From contig NZ_CP127295.1 of NCBI RefSeq assembly GCF_030285665.1, positions 9,734,001-9,798,000 of the forward strand: DNA of 64,000 nt, given 5' to 3'. This stretch comes from Amycolatopsis mongoliensis. Lineage in GTDB: Bacteria > Actinomycetota > Actinomycetes > Mycobacteriales > Pseudonocardiaceae. The notes under the pieces were generated by a model. It was not told where the DNA came from. It did no database searches and saw nothing but the letters and a program-made list of their open reading frames with translations. The position numbers and the translations under genes are program-made. Below are positions 36,479 to 46,009 of this stretch, one piece after another (position 1 is the stretch's first letter; each line of letters opens with the position of its first letter).

Positions 36479-36582
36479 GAAGCGTCCTTTCACATTCATA
36501 CTACGTTTCACGAGATCCACAGGCGGCGTCCGGCCATGTTTGCAGACAGAGTCCCCAAAGACCAGGGTTGTTCACCCAGAAA

Positions 36583-36611
36583 GCCGCAGATACATCCGAT
36601 GTATCTGCGGC
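36583..36611 (-). terminator. Perfect 29-base palindrome after the TetR gene
   Basis: GCCGCAGATACATC and its exact complement (14-base arms) surround one C. It lies 12 bases after the TetR stop and about 104 bases before the GH95-like operon start, so it probably ends the TetR transcript. An operator role for the hydrolase operon is possible. Confidence 0.6.
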
Positions 36612-36623
36612 ACGACGAGAGAG

Positions 36624-37259
36624 TCAGCCCTTCTGGCAGAGCTGGGAGACCAGGGTGTCGGCGGCCCAGCCCGCCCACCGCGCGGGCGACCAGCCGCGGT
36701 CGCGGACGAACACCTGGTAGAGCTCCGGGCTGAGCACTCCGAACAACAGGTCGGCGGCGTGCTCGGCGGTCACCCCGGCCCGCGCCCCCGGTTTGACCAC
36801 CAGGGACCGGGCGGCTTCGAGGTGGACGGCGAACCGTGGATCGGCGTCGTCGTCCCACTGCCCGGCGAGCGCCGGGTCGGCGGCGGTGGCCGCGCGCAGC
36901 ATCTCGACGATCGGGGCCACGCGCTCGAGGATCCCGCGCGTCCCGCGGACGTGCAGCCGCAGGTGCGATTCGGCCGTCGTGGCCGCCAGGACCTCCTGGA
37001 ACCACGGCCGATCCAGCGTCGCGACCGGTTCGAGGTCACCCGCGATCGCCACGTCGACCAGCTCCTTGAGCAGCACGCGCTTGTTGCCGAAGGTGAAGTA
37101 GATCGTCTGCACGGCGACGCCGGCCCGGTCGGCGATCTCCTTGAGGGTCGTCGCGCCGTAGCCGTTGTGCACGAACAGCTCGCGTGCCGCGTCCAGCATC
37201 CGCTTGCGCGTCTGAGCGGCGTCACGGACCCGCTTCGGCCCTTCCTTGCGCTGTGCCAT
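36624..37259 (-). CDS. TetR family transcriptional regulator
   Basis: A 211-residue regulator starting MAQRKEGPKR. A start 15 bases upstream would use the -10 itself; TACACT (37271-37266 on the minus strand) ends 6 bases before ATG 37259, so I infer a leaderless gene with this start. HTH: ATTLKEIADRAGVAVQTIY. Divergent from a methyltransferase gene, with a long inverted repeat in between. Confidence 0.9.
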   Translation of the reverse strand: MAQRKEGPKRVRDAAQTRKRMLDAARELFVHNGYGATTLKEIADRAGVAVQTIYFTFGNKRVLLKELVDVAIAGDLEPVATLDRPWFQEVLAATTAESHLRLHVRGTRGILERVAPIVEMLRAATAADPALAGQWDDDADPRFAVHLEAARSLVVKPGARAGVTAEHAADLLFGVLSPELYQVFVRDRGWSPARWAGWAADTLVSQLCQKG

Positions 37260-37294
37260 TACTAGAGTGTACATCTAGAGTCTCACTCTAGTAA
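37259..37294. promoter_or_regulatory. TetR operator between divergent genes
   Basis: TTACTAGAGTG (37259-37269) and CACTCTAGTAA (37284-37294) are exact complements 14 bases apart, with another CTAGAG in the middle. The left arm covers the TetR -10 and start codon. Confidence 0.65.
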
Positions 37295-37308
37295 GCACGG
37301 GAGGTCCC

Positions 37309-38145
37309 ATGCGAACCATCGCCAACACCCGGCAAGCCGAAGCCTGGAACGGCTGGGAGGGTGCGCACTGGGCGCGCAACCGCGCCCGCTACAACGCGAC
37401 TGTCGGCGCCTTCAACGACGGCCTCTTCCGCGCCGCCGCGATCGCCCCGGACGACCGGGTCCTCGACGTCGGCTGCGGGACCGGCCACGTCACGCTGCTG
37501 GCGGCACGGCGGGCCGGCCGGGGAACCGTCGTCGGAGTCGATCTCTCGGCCCCGATGCTGGAGCGCGCCCGCGCCGACGCGGCGGCCCAGGGCCTCGCCA
37601 ACGTCCGGTTCGAGCAGGGGGACGCCCAGGTCCACTCCTTCCCGGACGCCGGCTTCGACGTCGCGATCAGCCAGGGCGGGGTGATGTTCTTCGAGGACGA
37701 GGTCGCCGCGTTCGCCAACATCCGGCGCGGGCTGCGGCCCGGCGGGCGGCTGGTGTTCATGGGTCCGCAGGCCGGCGGGCCCGAGAGCGACTACGCCCGC
37801 GCCACCAGCGCGCTCAAGCCCCTGCTGCGCGCACCGTCGCCCGCTTCGCGGGGCATGGGCTCCCTGACCGACCCGGCCCGCATCCGGGAAGTGCTCGACG
37901 CGGCCGGGTTCACCGGCGCAGCGGTCGAACCGGTCACCGCGCTCATGGACTACGGTCGCGACGCCGCCGACGCGGCCGAGTTCATCCTCGGGCAGGGACC
38001 GGTGCGCAGCAATCTGGCCGGACTCGACCCGAGCGTCGTCGAACCGGCGCGGGCCCGGCTGCGGGAAGGGCTCGAGGCGTACGAAACCCCCGAAGGCGTC
38101 CGCATCCCCGGCGCGGTCTGGCTGGTCAGCGCCGCCCGTCCCTGA
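37309..38145 (+). CDS. Class I SAM-dependent methyltransferase
   Basis: A 278-residue methyltransferase. VLDVGCGTGHVT is SAM motif I, GVDLSAPML the acidic-loop motif II, and the family's LRPGGRLVFM follows. GGGAGGT precedes the ATG. The substrate is unknown; length and motifs fit ubiquinone/sterol-type (methyltransf_11) members. It is divergent from the TetR gene and shares its operator, so probably is regulated by it. Confidence 0.9.
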   Translation: MRTIANTRQAEAWNGWEGAHWARNRARYNATVGAFNDGLFRAAAIAPDDRVLDVGCGTGHVTLLAARRAGRGTVVGVDLSAPMLERARADAAAQGLANVRFEQGDAQVHSFPDAGFDVAISQGGVMFFEDEVAAFANIRRGLRPGGRLVFMGPQAGGPESDYARATSALKPLLRAPSPASRGMGSLTDPARIREVLDAAGFTGAAVEPVTALMDYGRDAADAAEFILGQGPVRSNLAGLDPSVVEPARARLREGLEAYETPEGVRIPGAVWLVSAARP

Positions 38146-38152
38146 CCGGGGG

Positions 38153-39568
38153 TCAGGCGCCCGGAAGGGCGGGGAGCGCCGGCGTCTCCAGCCAGCGCGT
38201 GAAGAACGAGTCCAGCGACCGGGCCGCATACGCTTCCGCCATGGCCACGAAGCCCTCCGTCGTGACCAGGCCGTGCCGGTGTTCCCCCGTCCACGCCTTC
38301 AGCAACGCGAAGAACGCCGGATCGCCGATCTCCGCGCGCAGCGCGTGCAGCGTCAGCGCGCCCCGCTTGTAGACGCGCTCGTCGAACATGCGGGCCACGC
38401 CCGGGTCGGCGATCCGGACGTCCGCCGGCTTGGCCTTGATCCGCGTGTGCCAGCCGCGGGCCAGCGCCTGCGCCGACTGCCCGCCCGACTCCTCCGACCA
38501 CAGCCACTCGGCGTAGGTCGCGAAGCCTTCGTTCAGCCAGATGTGGCTCCAGTCGGCCACCGTCAGGCTGTTGCCGAACCACTGGTGGGCCAGCTCGTGC
38601 ACCACGAGCCGCTCGTGGGTGCGGCGGCCGTCGACGTGGTTGGCGCCGAAGATCGCCATGCCCTGCGCCTCGATCGGGTCGTCGAGCTCGTCGTCGGTGA
38701 CGACGATGACGTACTCGCCGAACGGGTACGGGCCGAACAGCCGCTGCAGCATCTCCAGCATCCGGCCCTGCCGCCCGAAGTCGCGCTCGAAGAGGCGACG
38801 CAGCCGAGGCGGGACGGCCGCGCGCTGCGGCACGGCTTCGAGGACCGACTCCACGCGCCCGCTCGCGCGCCCGAAGCCGAGGCTCAGCCGCCGCGAGCTG
38901 ACCCCCGTGTGCGGGAACCAGCCGCGGCCGGTCAGCTCGAGCTCGTCGTAGCGGCCGATCTGCACGCTCATCAGGTACGTCGCGGTCGGCTCGGGACGTT
39001 CGTACACCCACCTCGTGGTGCTCGCCGCGGTGTAGCGGTCCACCAGGTTGCCGGTGACCGCGACCAGGTACGGCGACGCCGTCGTCACGGTCACGCGGTA
39101 GGTCGCCTTGTCCGCCGGGTGGTCGTTGCACGGGAACCACGACGGCGCGCCGACCGGCTGGCTCGCCACGAGCGCGCCGTCGGTCAGCTCGTCCCAGCCG
39201 ACGTCGCCCCAGCGGCTCCGCACCGGGCGCGGGTTGCCGACGTAGTGCACCTCGACGAGGAACGCGGCACCCGCCGCGATCGACCGCGCCGGCCTGACGT
39301 GCAGCTTGGCGCCGCGCTTCAGGTACTTGGCGGGCTTGCCGTCGACCAGCACGCGGTTGATCCGGAACTCGCCGAAGTCCAGGCTGACGCGGGAAAGCGC
39401 CTGCGTCGCCTCCGCGGTGATCGCCGCCGAGGCCGAGAGCCGGTTCGGCGCGACCTTGTAGTCGAGGTTCAGCTCGTAGTGCCGGACCCGGTAGCCGCCG
39501 TTGCCGTGCGCGGGCAGGTAGGGGTCACCGGAAGTATCCGCGCCGGGTGCCGGAGCCTTCGAAATCAC
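38153..39568 (-). CDS. M1-type zinc metallopeptidase beside the polymer synthetase
   Basis: A 471-residue peptidase. The zinc site is H324-E-L-A-H328 plus E347 in LNEGFATYAEW, as in M1 aminopeptidases, and the N-terminal 200 residues form the M1 beta-saddle. The exopeptidase GAMEN motif is not present; EAQGMAIFG stands at that place. No signal peptide is obvious. GTG 39568 lies 90 bases after the polymer synthetase stop on the same strand, so they may be cotranscribed. In epsilon-polylysine producers a membrane-associated M1-type peptidase encoded beside the synthetase degrades the polymer (established knowledge, recalled); this gene is a candidate equivalent. Confidence 0.9.
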   Translation of the reverse strand: MISKAPAPGADTSGDPYLPAHGNGGYRVRHYELNLDYKVAPNRLSASAAITAEATQALSRVSLDFGEFRINRVLVDGKPAKYLKRGAKLHVRPARSIAAGAAFLVEVHYVGNPRPVRSRWGDVGWDELTDGALVASQPVGAPSWFPCNDHPADKATYRVTVTTASPYLVAVTGNLVDRYTAASTTRWVYERPEPTATYLMSVQIGRYDELELTGRGWFPHTGVSSRRLSLGFGRASGRVESVLEAVPQRAAVPPRLRRLFERDFGRQGRMLEMLQRLFGPYPFGEYVIVVTDDELDDPIEAQGMAIFGANHVDGRRTHERLVVHELAHQWFGNSLTVADWSHIWLNEGFATYAEWLWSEESGGQSAQALARGWHTRIKAKPADVRIADPGVARMFDERVYKRGALTLHALRAEIGDPAFFALLKAWTGEHRHGLVTTEGFVAMAEAYAARSLDSFFTRWLETPALPALPGA

Positions 39569-39658
39569 CCGTGCCGAACCTTTCCTCGTGCCGACGTACC
39601 AATCCAGGCTCGCACGGACGGGTGAGTCCGGCGAGCCAGGCGCGTACTTCGTGACCTT

Positions 39659-42600
39659 CTACTTACCCGTCCACGCGGAGATCGGGTTGCCGAGCCAGCG
39701 GGTGTCGGCCGGCACCTCGTCGCCGCGGGTCACCAGGGAACCCGGGCCGACCGTGGTGCGCGCGCCGATGCCGGCGCCCGGCAGCACGATGCCGTGCGGG
39801 CCGAGCGTCGCGCCCTCGCCGAGCGCCACCCGCGACATGCTCATGATCCGGTCGTGGAACAGGTGCGTCTGCACGACGCAGCCGCGGTTGATCGTCGCGC
39901 CGTCGCCGAGCTCGACGAGATCGGCTTCGGGCAGCCAGTACGTCTCGAGCCACACGCCGCGGCCGATCTTGACGCCCATCGTGCGCAGCCAGGCCGGCAG
40001 CAGCGGGGTACCGGCGATCGAGCCGATCAGCCACGGCACCGCGAGGGCCTCGACGAAGGTGTCGGCCAGCTCGTTGCGCCAGACGAAGGAGCTCCACAGC
40101 GGGTGGTCGACCTCGCGGAACTTGCCGACCAGCAGCCACTTCATGACGGTCGCGGTCAGTGCCGCGACGATCCCGGCGGCCAGCAGGACGGGCCCGGCCA
40201 GCAGCGCGGCCACCGCGAAGCCGAACGCCGACGCCGCCCCCAGCAGCCCGAAGGCGACCGTGACGGTCAGCGCGACCGCGCACATGACCGGGATGATCCG
40301 GCACAGCTCGACCAGCGCCCGCGCCGCCTTGAGGTGCAGCGCCGGGGTGTAGGTGCGGCTCGTGTCGGCGTCGCCGATCGCGCGGCGGACCGGCAGCGGC
40401 GGCATCCCGAGGTACGACGAGCCCTTCTTCGCCTTCAGCGGCGTCGAGGACAGGACGCCGACCAGGCCGCGCTTCGGCACCGAACGGCCGGGCGCGGTCA
40501 TCCCCGAGTTGCCGAGGAAGGCCTGCTTGCCGATCCGGGCCGGGGCGACGTGCAGCCAGCCGTGGCCGAGCTCGTAGGTGGCGACCATGGTGTCGTCGGC
40601 CAGGAACGCGCCGCTGTCGACCTTGGTCATCTTCGGCAGCGCGAGCACGGTGGACGCCTCGACGTTGCGGCCGACCTTCGCGCCGAGCAGCCGCAGCCAC
40701 ACCGGCGTGAACAGGCTGGCGTACAGCGGGAACAGGCCCTCGCGGGCCATGCTCATCAGACGTTCGGTGGCCCAGACCTGCCACGCCACGCGGCCGTGCA
40801 CCGGGTGGTAGCCCTCGACCATGCCGATGCTCAGCGCCCGGACGCCGGCGAGCACGAGCAGCATGTACGCGGCGAAGTACACCACGGTCGCGACCGGGAC
40901 GAAGATCAGCGCCTGGGTGAACGCGGCCAGGAGCGTCGGGGCGCCCGCGATCGCGTACCCGAGCACGGCGACGCCCGCCAGCGCGGCGACGCCGGGCAGG
41001 AAGCCGAGCGCGAGGGAGGTCGCGCCGTAGACGGCGGCCCAGAAGTGCGACCGCGGCGGACGGCTCGACGGCCACTTCAGCGCGTCCTTCGCGTCCTTGC
41101 CGTCCTTCCCGACGGGCGCCGCGGGCGAACCGGCGAAGTGCTGACCGGCCTTGACCACGCCGCGGACGGTCGACCCGGCCGCGATCTCCGCGCCCTTGCC
41201 GATCCGGACGCCGGGGAACAGCGTGCTGCGCGCGCCGATGCGGGCCTCCGCGCCGACGCGGACCTTGCCGATGTGCACGACGTCGCCGTCGACCCAGTGG
41301 CCGGTCAGGTCGACCTCGGGCTCGATCGCCGCGCCGCGGCCCAGCTTGAGGAAGCCGGTGACCGGCGGCGGCGAGTGCAGGTCGACGTCCTTGCCGATCC
41401 GCGCGCCGAGCGCCTTGGCGTAGGTGGTCATCCAGGACGCGCCGGCGACGCTGTCCGCGCCGCTGAACTCCGCGAGCTTCTCGGCCGTCCACAGTCGCAA
41501 GTGGACACTGCCACCGCGCGGGTAGGTGCCGGGGCGGACGCCGGACAGCAGCACGCGCGCGCCGCCCGCGGCGATGGCGATCCGGCCCGCGGGGCTGAAC
41601 AGCGCGACCCAGGCCAGGCCGACCCACGCCCAGTTCAGCGTCGGCGCCCAGGCGAACCCGAGCAGGGACAGCACGTTCGACAGCGCGGCGGCGAGGGTCG
41701 CCCAGCGCAGGCCGACGAGGCCCATCAGAGGGACCATCAGCAGCGTCTGGATCACCCCGGCGCGACGCGGGGTCGGCGCGATCTCGCGGCGCTCGGTGGC
41801 CTGGCCGGACAGCGCGTCCAGCATCGCGGCCAGCGCGCCCAGCTTGGGGTGGGAGTAGATGTCGGCGACCGACACCTGCGGGTGCCGGGTGCGGATCCGG
41901 GCCACCACCTGCGCGGCGGTCAGGCTGCCGCCGCCGTGGGTGAAGAAGTCGGCCTTCGGGTCGTCGACCGACACGCCGAGGATCTCGGCCCAGCCTTCGG
42001 CGAGCCACGTCTCGGTCGGCGACAGCCCGGTGGCGTCCACTGTGGACAGCGGCCACGGGAGGGCGTTGCGGTCGACCTTGCCGGAGGTGCGGGTCGGCAG
42101 GTCGTCGACGACGGCCAGCAGCGGCACCAGCGCGGCGGGCAGGTGCTCGCGCAGCCGGGTCGCGGACTCGTCGAGGTCGAACGGGACACCGGCGGCGGGC
42201 ACGACGTAGCCGACGAGGACCTGGTTGCCGGCCTTGGTGCGGCGGATCGCGGCGGCCGCGCCCTGCACGCCCGGCAGGGCCTGCAGCGCGGCGTCGACCT
42301 CGCCCAGCTCGATGCGGCGGCCGCCGAGCTTGACCTGCTCGTCGAGGCGGCCGAGGAACAGCAGGCCCTCGGCCTCGGCGCGGACCATGTCGCCGGAGCG
42401 GTAGGCGCGCTGCCAGCCCAGCGACGGCAGCGGCGCGAACTTCTCGGCGTCCTTCTCGGCGTCGAGGTAGCGGGCCAGGCCGGCGCCGCCGATGACGAGC
42501 TCACCGGTCTCGCCCATGGCGACCGGCCGCCCGTCGTCGTCGACCACGGCCAGCTGCCAGCCCGCCAGCGGCAGGCCGATGCGGACCGGGCCTTCGCCGG

Positions 42601-43609
42601 TCAGCTGCGCGGCGCAGGCGACGACGGTGGCCTCGGTCGGGCCGTAGGTGTTCCAGACTTCGCGGCCTTCGACGGCGACGCGCTCGGCCAGCTCCGGCGG
42701 GCACGCTTCGCCGCCGAAGATGAGCAGGCGGACGTCTTCGAGCGCGTCGGCGGGCCACAGCGCGGCCAGCGTCGGCACGGTCGAGACGACGGTGATGCGC
42801 TGTGCGACCAGCCACGGGCCGAGGTCGACGCCGGTGCGGACCAGCGCGCGCGGCGCCGGGACCAGGCAGGCGCCGTGGCGCCAGGCCAGCCACATCTCTT
42901 CGCAGGAGGCGTCGAAGGCGACGCTCAGGCCGGCCAGCACCCGGTCACCCGGGCCGATCGGCTCCTCGGTGAGGAACAGCTCGGCTTCGGCGTCGACGAA
43001 CGCGGCGGCACTCGCGTGGCTCACTGCGACGCCCTTGGGCTTGCCGGTGGAGCCGGAGGTGAAGATGATCCAGGCGTCGTCGGCGGGTCCGGGGACGCCG
43101 TGGCGGCCGCCCGGGGTGCTGTGGACGGTGATCTTGCCGTCGGTGGCGACGGCCGCGACCTGGGCCTCTTCGAAAACCAGCTCGGCGCGCTCGTCCGGGT
43201 CGTCCGCGTCGACCGGCACGTAGGCGGCGCCGACGGACAGGGTGGCGAGGATCGCGACGTACAGCTCGGCGGTGCCGGAGGAGATCCGGATGCCGACGCG
43301 GTCGCCGAGGCCGACGCCGTAACCGCGCAGGCGGCGACCGTAGACCTCGATCTCCTCGAGCAGGCGGCGGTAGGTCAGGGTGGTGGTGCCGTCGTCGATC
43401 GCGGCGGCGTTGGGGTGCCGCTCCGCCGTGGCGGCGAGGACGTCGAGCAGGGTGCGCTCGCTGGCGCCGAGACCGGACCAGAACAGGGCCCGGTCGGCGA
43501 CCGGCGTGGCCGAGGGCGCGTGCGTCACCTCGGCGACGCAGGCGAGCGGCGCGGTGATCTCCGCGTCGGTCTCCGGGACCGATCCGGCGGGTTCGATCGT
43601 GACGGTCAT
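39659..43609 (-). CDS. Pls/PosA-family non-ribosomal poly(amino acid) synthetase
   Basis: A 1316-residue single-chain NRPS, the length and layout of epsilon-polylysine synthetase. Residues 40-520 are the adenylation domain (FTSGSTGKPKG 183-193; TYGPTE 321-326; K511). A carrier protein follows, with pantetheine Ser562 in HGGGSL. From about 620 to the end, three hexapeptide-repeat (left-handed beta-helix) condensation modules alternate with six membrane segments. Aligned to the GrsA code positions, specificity residues are D233, A234, E237, S276, I297, G299, T321, V329, V330, K511: DAESIGTVVK, close to the DAESIGSVCK I recall for lysine in bacitracin synthetase. Expected product: a polymer of a basic amino acid joined through its side chain, made at the membrane. 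An M1 peptidase gene follows. Confidence 0.93.
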   Translation of the reverse strand: MTVTIEPAGSVPETDAEITAPLACVAEVTHAPSATPVADRALFWSGLGASERTLLDVLAATAERHPNAAAIDDGTTTLTYRRLLEEIEVYGRRLRGYGVGLGDRVGIRISSGTAELYVAILATLSVGAAYVPVDADDPDERAELVFEEAQVAAVATDGKITVHSTPGGRHGVPGPADDAWIIFTSGSTGKPKGVAVSHASAAAFVDAEAELFLTEEPIGPGDRVLAGLSVAFDASCEEMWLAWRHGACLVPAPRALVRTGVDLGPWLVAQRITVVSTVPTLAALWPADALEDVRLLIFGGEACPPELAERVAVEGREVWNTYGPTEATVVACAAQLTGEGPVRIGLPLAGWQLAVVDDDGRPVAMGETGELVIGGAGLARYLDAEKDAEKFAPLPSLGWQRAYRSGDMVRAEAEGLLFLGRLDEQVKLGGRRIELGEVDAALQALPGVQGAAAAIRRTKAGNQVLVGYVVPAAGVPFDLDESATRLREHLPAALVPLLAVVDDLPTRTSGKVDRNALPWPLSTVDATGLSPTETWLAEGWAEILGVSVDDPKADFFTHGGGSLTAAQVVARIRTRHPQVSVADIYSHPKLGALAAMLDALSGQATERREIAPTPRRAGVIQTLLMVPLMGLVGLRWATLAAALSNVLSLLGFAWAPTLNWAWVGLAWVALFSPAGRIAIAAGGARVLLSGVRPGTYPRGGSVHLRLWTAEKLAEFSGADSVAGASWMTTYAKALGARIGKDVDLHSPPPVTGFLKLGRGAAIEPEVDLTGHWVDGDVVHIGKVRVGAEARIGARSTLFPGVRIGKGAEIAAGSTVRGVVKAGQHFAGSPAAPVGKDGKDAKDALKWPSSRPPRSHFWAAVYGATSLALGFLPGVAALAGVAVLGYAIAGAPTLLAAFTQALIFVPVATVVYFAAYMLLVLAGVRALSIGMVEGYHPVHGRVAWQVWATERLMSMAREGLFPLYASLFTPVWLRLLGAKVGRNVEASTVLALPKMTKVDSGAFLADDTMVATYELGHGWLHVAPARIGKQAFLGNSGMTAPGRSVPKRGLVGVLSSTPLKAKKGSSYLGMPPLPVRRAIGDADTSRTYTPALHLKAARALVELCRIIPVMCAVALTVTVAFGLLGAASAFGFAVAALLAGPVLLAAGIVAALTATVMKWLLVGKFREVDHPLWSSFVWRNELADTFVEALAVPWLIGSIAGTPLLPAWLRTMGVKIGRGVWLETYWLPEADLVELGDGATINRGCVVQTHLFHDRIMSMSRVALGEGATLGPHGIVLPGAGIGARTTVGPGSLVTRGDEVPADTRWLGNPISAWTGK

Positions 43610-43863
43610 CGGGCCTTCACCTCGACCACGACGAAGACGTGCAGGGACGAACTATGGGCGCGCAAGCCCACCACTCACCTTCCGGGAGCCTCACCGGGCT
43701 TGCACTCCTGAATGAGGCGCCCGCAACGACCCTCCACCATACTCGCAGATGAAGGAAACATATCTTCGAGATCACGACGGAGTGTCGGACCTCACCACAA
43801 CCGCCCTGACCAGCGTGATCCAGGTCGCATTCGGCGGATCACGCCGGCCGGGACGTCAAGAAA
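43610..43863 (-). promoter_or_regulatory. Leader region upstream of the polymer synthetase gene
   Basis: 254 bases between der and the synthetase, the longest gap of the window. An AT-rich patch at 43740-43770 holds, on the minus strand, TATGGT (43742-43737) with a weak GATATG 17 bases upstream, giving a possible promoter and a leader of about 120 bases. No reading frame or clear hairpin is seen in it. Confidence 0.3.
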
Positions 43864-45336
43864 TCACCGGGACTTGGCGGGCCTGGCCGCTTTTCCGCCG
43901 ACCTTCGGTTTCGCCTTCTTTTCGCGGACGCGCACATTCACCCGAACGGGGCTGCCTTCGAAGCCGAACTTCTCGCGGAACTTGCGCTCGATGAACCGGC
44001 GGTAGCCCGCCTCGAGGAAGCCGGTGGTGAACAGCACCAGCGTCGGCGGCCGGATGCCCGCCTGCGTCGCGAACAGCACCTTCGGCTGCTTGCCGCCCCG
44101 GACCGGCGGCGGGGTGGCCGCGATCAGGTCGGACAGCCAGGCGTTGAGCTGGCCGGTCGGCACCCGCTTGTCCCACGACGCCAGCGCCGTCCGCAGCGCC
44201 GGGGCGATCTTGCGCACCGAGCGGCCGGTCAGCGCCGAGACGTTGACCTTCTCCGCCCACGGCACGCGGACCAGGCCGCGCTCCAGCTCCCGGACCATCG
44301 CGTGCCGCCGGTCCTCGTCGACCAGGTCCCACTTGTTGAACGCCAGCACGCAGGCGCGGCCGGCCTCGACGACCATGGTCAGCACCCGCAGGTCCTGCTC
44401 CGAGATCGGCTCGGCCGCGTCCAGCAGCACGATCGCGACCTCGGCCGCGTCGATCGCGGTCTTGGTGCGCAGCGAGGCGTAGTACTCGGCGCCGGCGGCG
44501 AAGTTGACGCGCTTGCGCAGGCCCGCCGTGTCGACGAACCGCCAGGTCTCGCCGTCCAGCTCGACCAGCGAGTCGACCGGGTCGACGGTGGTGCCGGCGA
44601 CCGAGTCGACGACCGAGCGCTCCTCGCCCGACAGCTTGTTCAGCAGGCTCGACTTGCCGACGTTCGGCTTGCCGACCAGCGCGACGCGCCGCGGGCCCGA
44701 CGTCGCGGCGACGCCCTCGCGCGGCGCCTCCGGCAGGGTCTTGAGGATGGCGTCGAGCAGGTCGCCGGAGCTGCGGCCGTGCAGCGCGCTGACCGGGTGC
44801 GGCTCGCCGAGGCCGAGCGACCACAGCGACGCGGTGTCCGCGAGCAGCCGGTCGTCGTCGACCTTGTTCGCCACCAGCAGCACCGGCTTCTTCGAGCGGC
44901 GCAGCACCTTGGAGGCGGCTTCGTCGGTGGCGGTGGCACCGACCGAAGCGTCGATCACCAGCAAGATCGCGTCCGCGGTCTGCATGGCCAGCTCGGCCTG
45001 GGCGGCGACGGAGGCCTGCAGCCCGGTCGCGTCCGGCTCCCAGCCGCCGGTGTCGACCAGGGTGAACTTGCGCCCGCCCCAGTAGGCGTCGTAGGCGACG
45101 CGGTCGCGGGTGACGCCCGGCACGTCCTGCACCACGGCTTCGCGGCGGCCGATGATGCGGTTGACCAGCGTGGACTTGCCCACGTTCGGCCGGCCGACCA
45201 CGGCGAGCACCGGTTGCGCGAGCGCGGCCTCCTCGGCCGCTTCCGCCGCCTCGATCTGCGCGTCGAGCCTGGCGAACTCGGTCTCGTCCGACCAAGTGCC
45301 GTCGACTTCGCCGACGCTGTCCAACTCTTCCATCAC
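43864..45336 (-). CDS. der: Ribosome biogenesis GTPase Der (EngA)
   Basis: A 490-residue double GTPase. Two G domains, each with its own P-loop ([13 protein letters not shown] and [13 protein letters not shown]), DxxG switch and NKxD (ANKVDD, FNKWDL), are followed by a KH-like C-terminal domain. It assembles the 50S subunit. The start is either GTG 45336 or the adjacent ATG 45333; the ribosome site AAGGGA is 9 and 12 bases away respectively. It lies 13 bases after the acyltransferase stop in the cmk operon. Confidence 0.96.
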   Translation of the reverse strand: MMEELDSVGEVDGTWSDETEFARLDAQIEAAEAAEEAALAQPVLAVVGRPNVGKSTLVNRIIGRREAVVQDVPGVTRDRVAYDAYWGGRKFTLVDTGGWEPDATGLQASVAAQAELAMQTADAILLVIDASVGATATDEAASKVLRRSKKPVLLVANKVDDDRLLADTASLWSLGLGEPHPVSALHGRSSGDLLDAILKTLPEAPREGVAATSGPRRVALVGKPNVGKSSLLNKLSGEERSVVDSVAGTTVDPVDSLVELDGETWRFVDTAGLRKRVNFAAGAEYYASLRTKTAIDAAEVAIVLLDAAEPISEQDLRVLTMVVEAGRACVLAFNKWDLVDEDRRHAMVRELERGLVRVPWAEKVNVSALTGRSVRKIAPALRTALASWDKRVPTGQLNAWLSDLIAATPPPVRGGKQPKVLFATQAGIRPPTLVLFTTGFLEAGYRRFIERKFREKFGFEGSPVRVNVRVREKKAKPKVGGKAARPAKSR

Positions 45337-45349
45337 TACCCAATTTCCC

Positions 45350-46009
45350 TTATGGCGTAGCGAATCCGTTTTCGCTGCGCCAATCGTCCAAAGTCTTCAC
45401 GAGCGCCGCGAGCTCACCGCGCAGCTCTTCGGTGCCCTGGTCGAGCCCGGTCTTCCCGGGTCCGACCTTCGGCGAGAACGGCTCCCCCACGAGGATGTCC
45501 ACGCGCGGGCGCCAGCGCCGCTTGCCGTCCGCGGGCTTGAGCGTCCCCCGCGTCGCGACCGGGAGCACGATCGCGCCGGACGCCCGGACCAGCCAGGCCG
45601 CGCCGCGTTCGGCCGCACCGACGTCCCCGGCACCGCGGGTGCCCTCGGGGAAGATCCCGACGACCCCGCCGTCCTTGAGCACGCCGACCGCCGTCAGCAG
45701 CGGCTTCCGGTCGATCTCGCCGCGCTTGAGCGGGATCTGCCCGATGGCCACCAGGAACTTCCCGACCACGCCCTTGAACAGCTCGGCCTTGACCAGGAAC
45801 GCCGAACGCCGCGGCAGCATTCCGAAGATCAGCTGCGGCTCGATCATCGAACTGTGGTTGGCGATCACCAGCACCGGCCCGGAGGCCGGCATCCGCTCGC
45901 GGCCGTGCACGCGGATGCGGAACGCCGATCGCAGATGGTACCGGGCGAAGACCCGCCCGGCGTCGTGGAGCCAGCCGACGGAGCCTTCCGGCAGTCCGTC
46001 AGCGCTCAT
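45350..46009 (-). CDS. 1-acyl-glycerol-3-phosphate acyltransferase (PlsC family)
   Basis: A 219-residue acyltransferase. ATG 46009 overlaps the cmk stop (ATGA), which decides the start. Motif I reads N-H52-S-S-M-I-E57, so the usual Asp of H-x4-D is Glu here; motif [10 protein letters not shown] and motif IV LPVATRG are intact. It transfers acyl chains to lysophosphatidate in phospholipid synthesis, probably at the membrane. The cmk-plsC-der order is common in actinobacteria. Confidence 0.9.
   Translation of the reverse strand: MSADGLPEGSVGWLHDAGRVFARYHLRSAFRIRVHGRERMPASGPVLVIANHSSMIEPQLIFGMLPRRSAFLVKAELFKGVVGKFLVAIGQIPLKRGEIDRKPLLTAVGVLKDGGVVGIFPEGTRGAGDVGAAERGAAWLVRASGAIVLPVATRGTLKPADGKRRWRPRVDILVGEPFSPKVGPGKTGLDQGTEELRGELAALVKTLDDWRSENGFATP

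Noticed and set aside
34340..36733. 797-codon plus-strand frame over the first GH95-like gene
   Set aside because: Val/Arg/Asp-rich mirror sequence; the minus-strand protein has a Tat signal and catalytic motifs.
39794..43711. 1305-codon open frame antisense to the poly(amino acid) synthetase
   Set aside because: Arg/Gly/Asp-rich composition with no recognisable domain; it mirrors the synthetase codons, as expected at this GC content.
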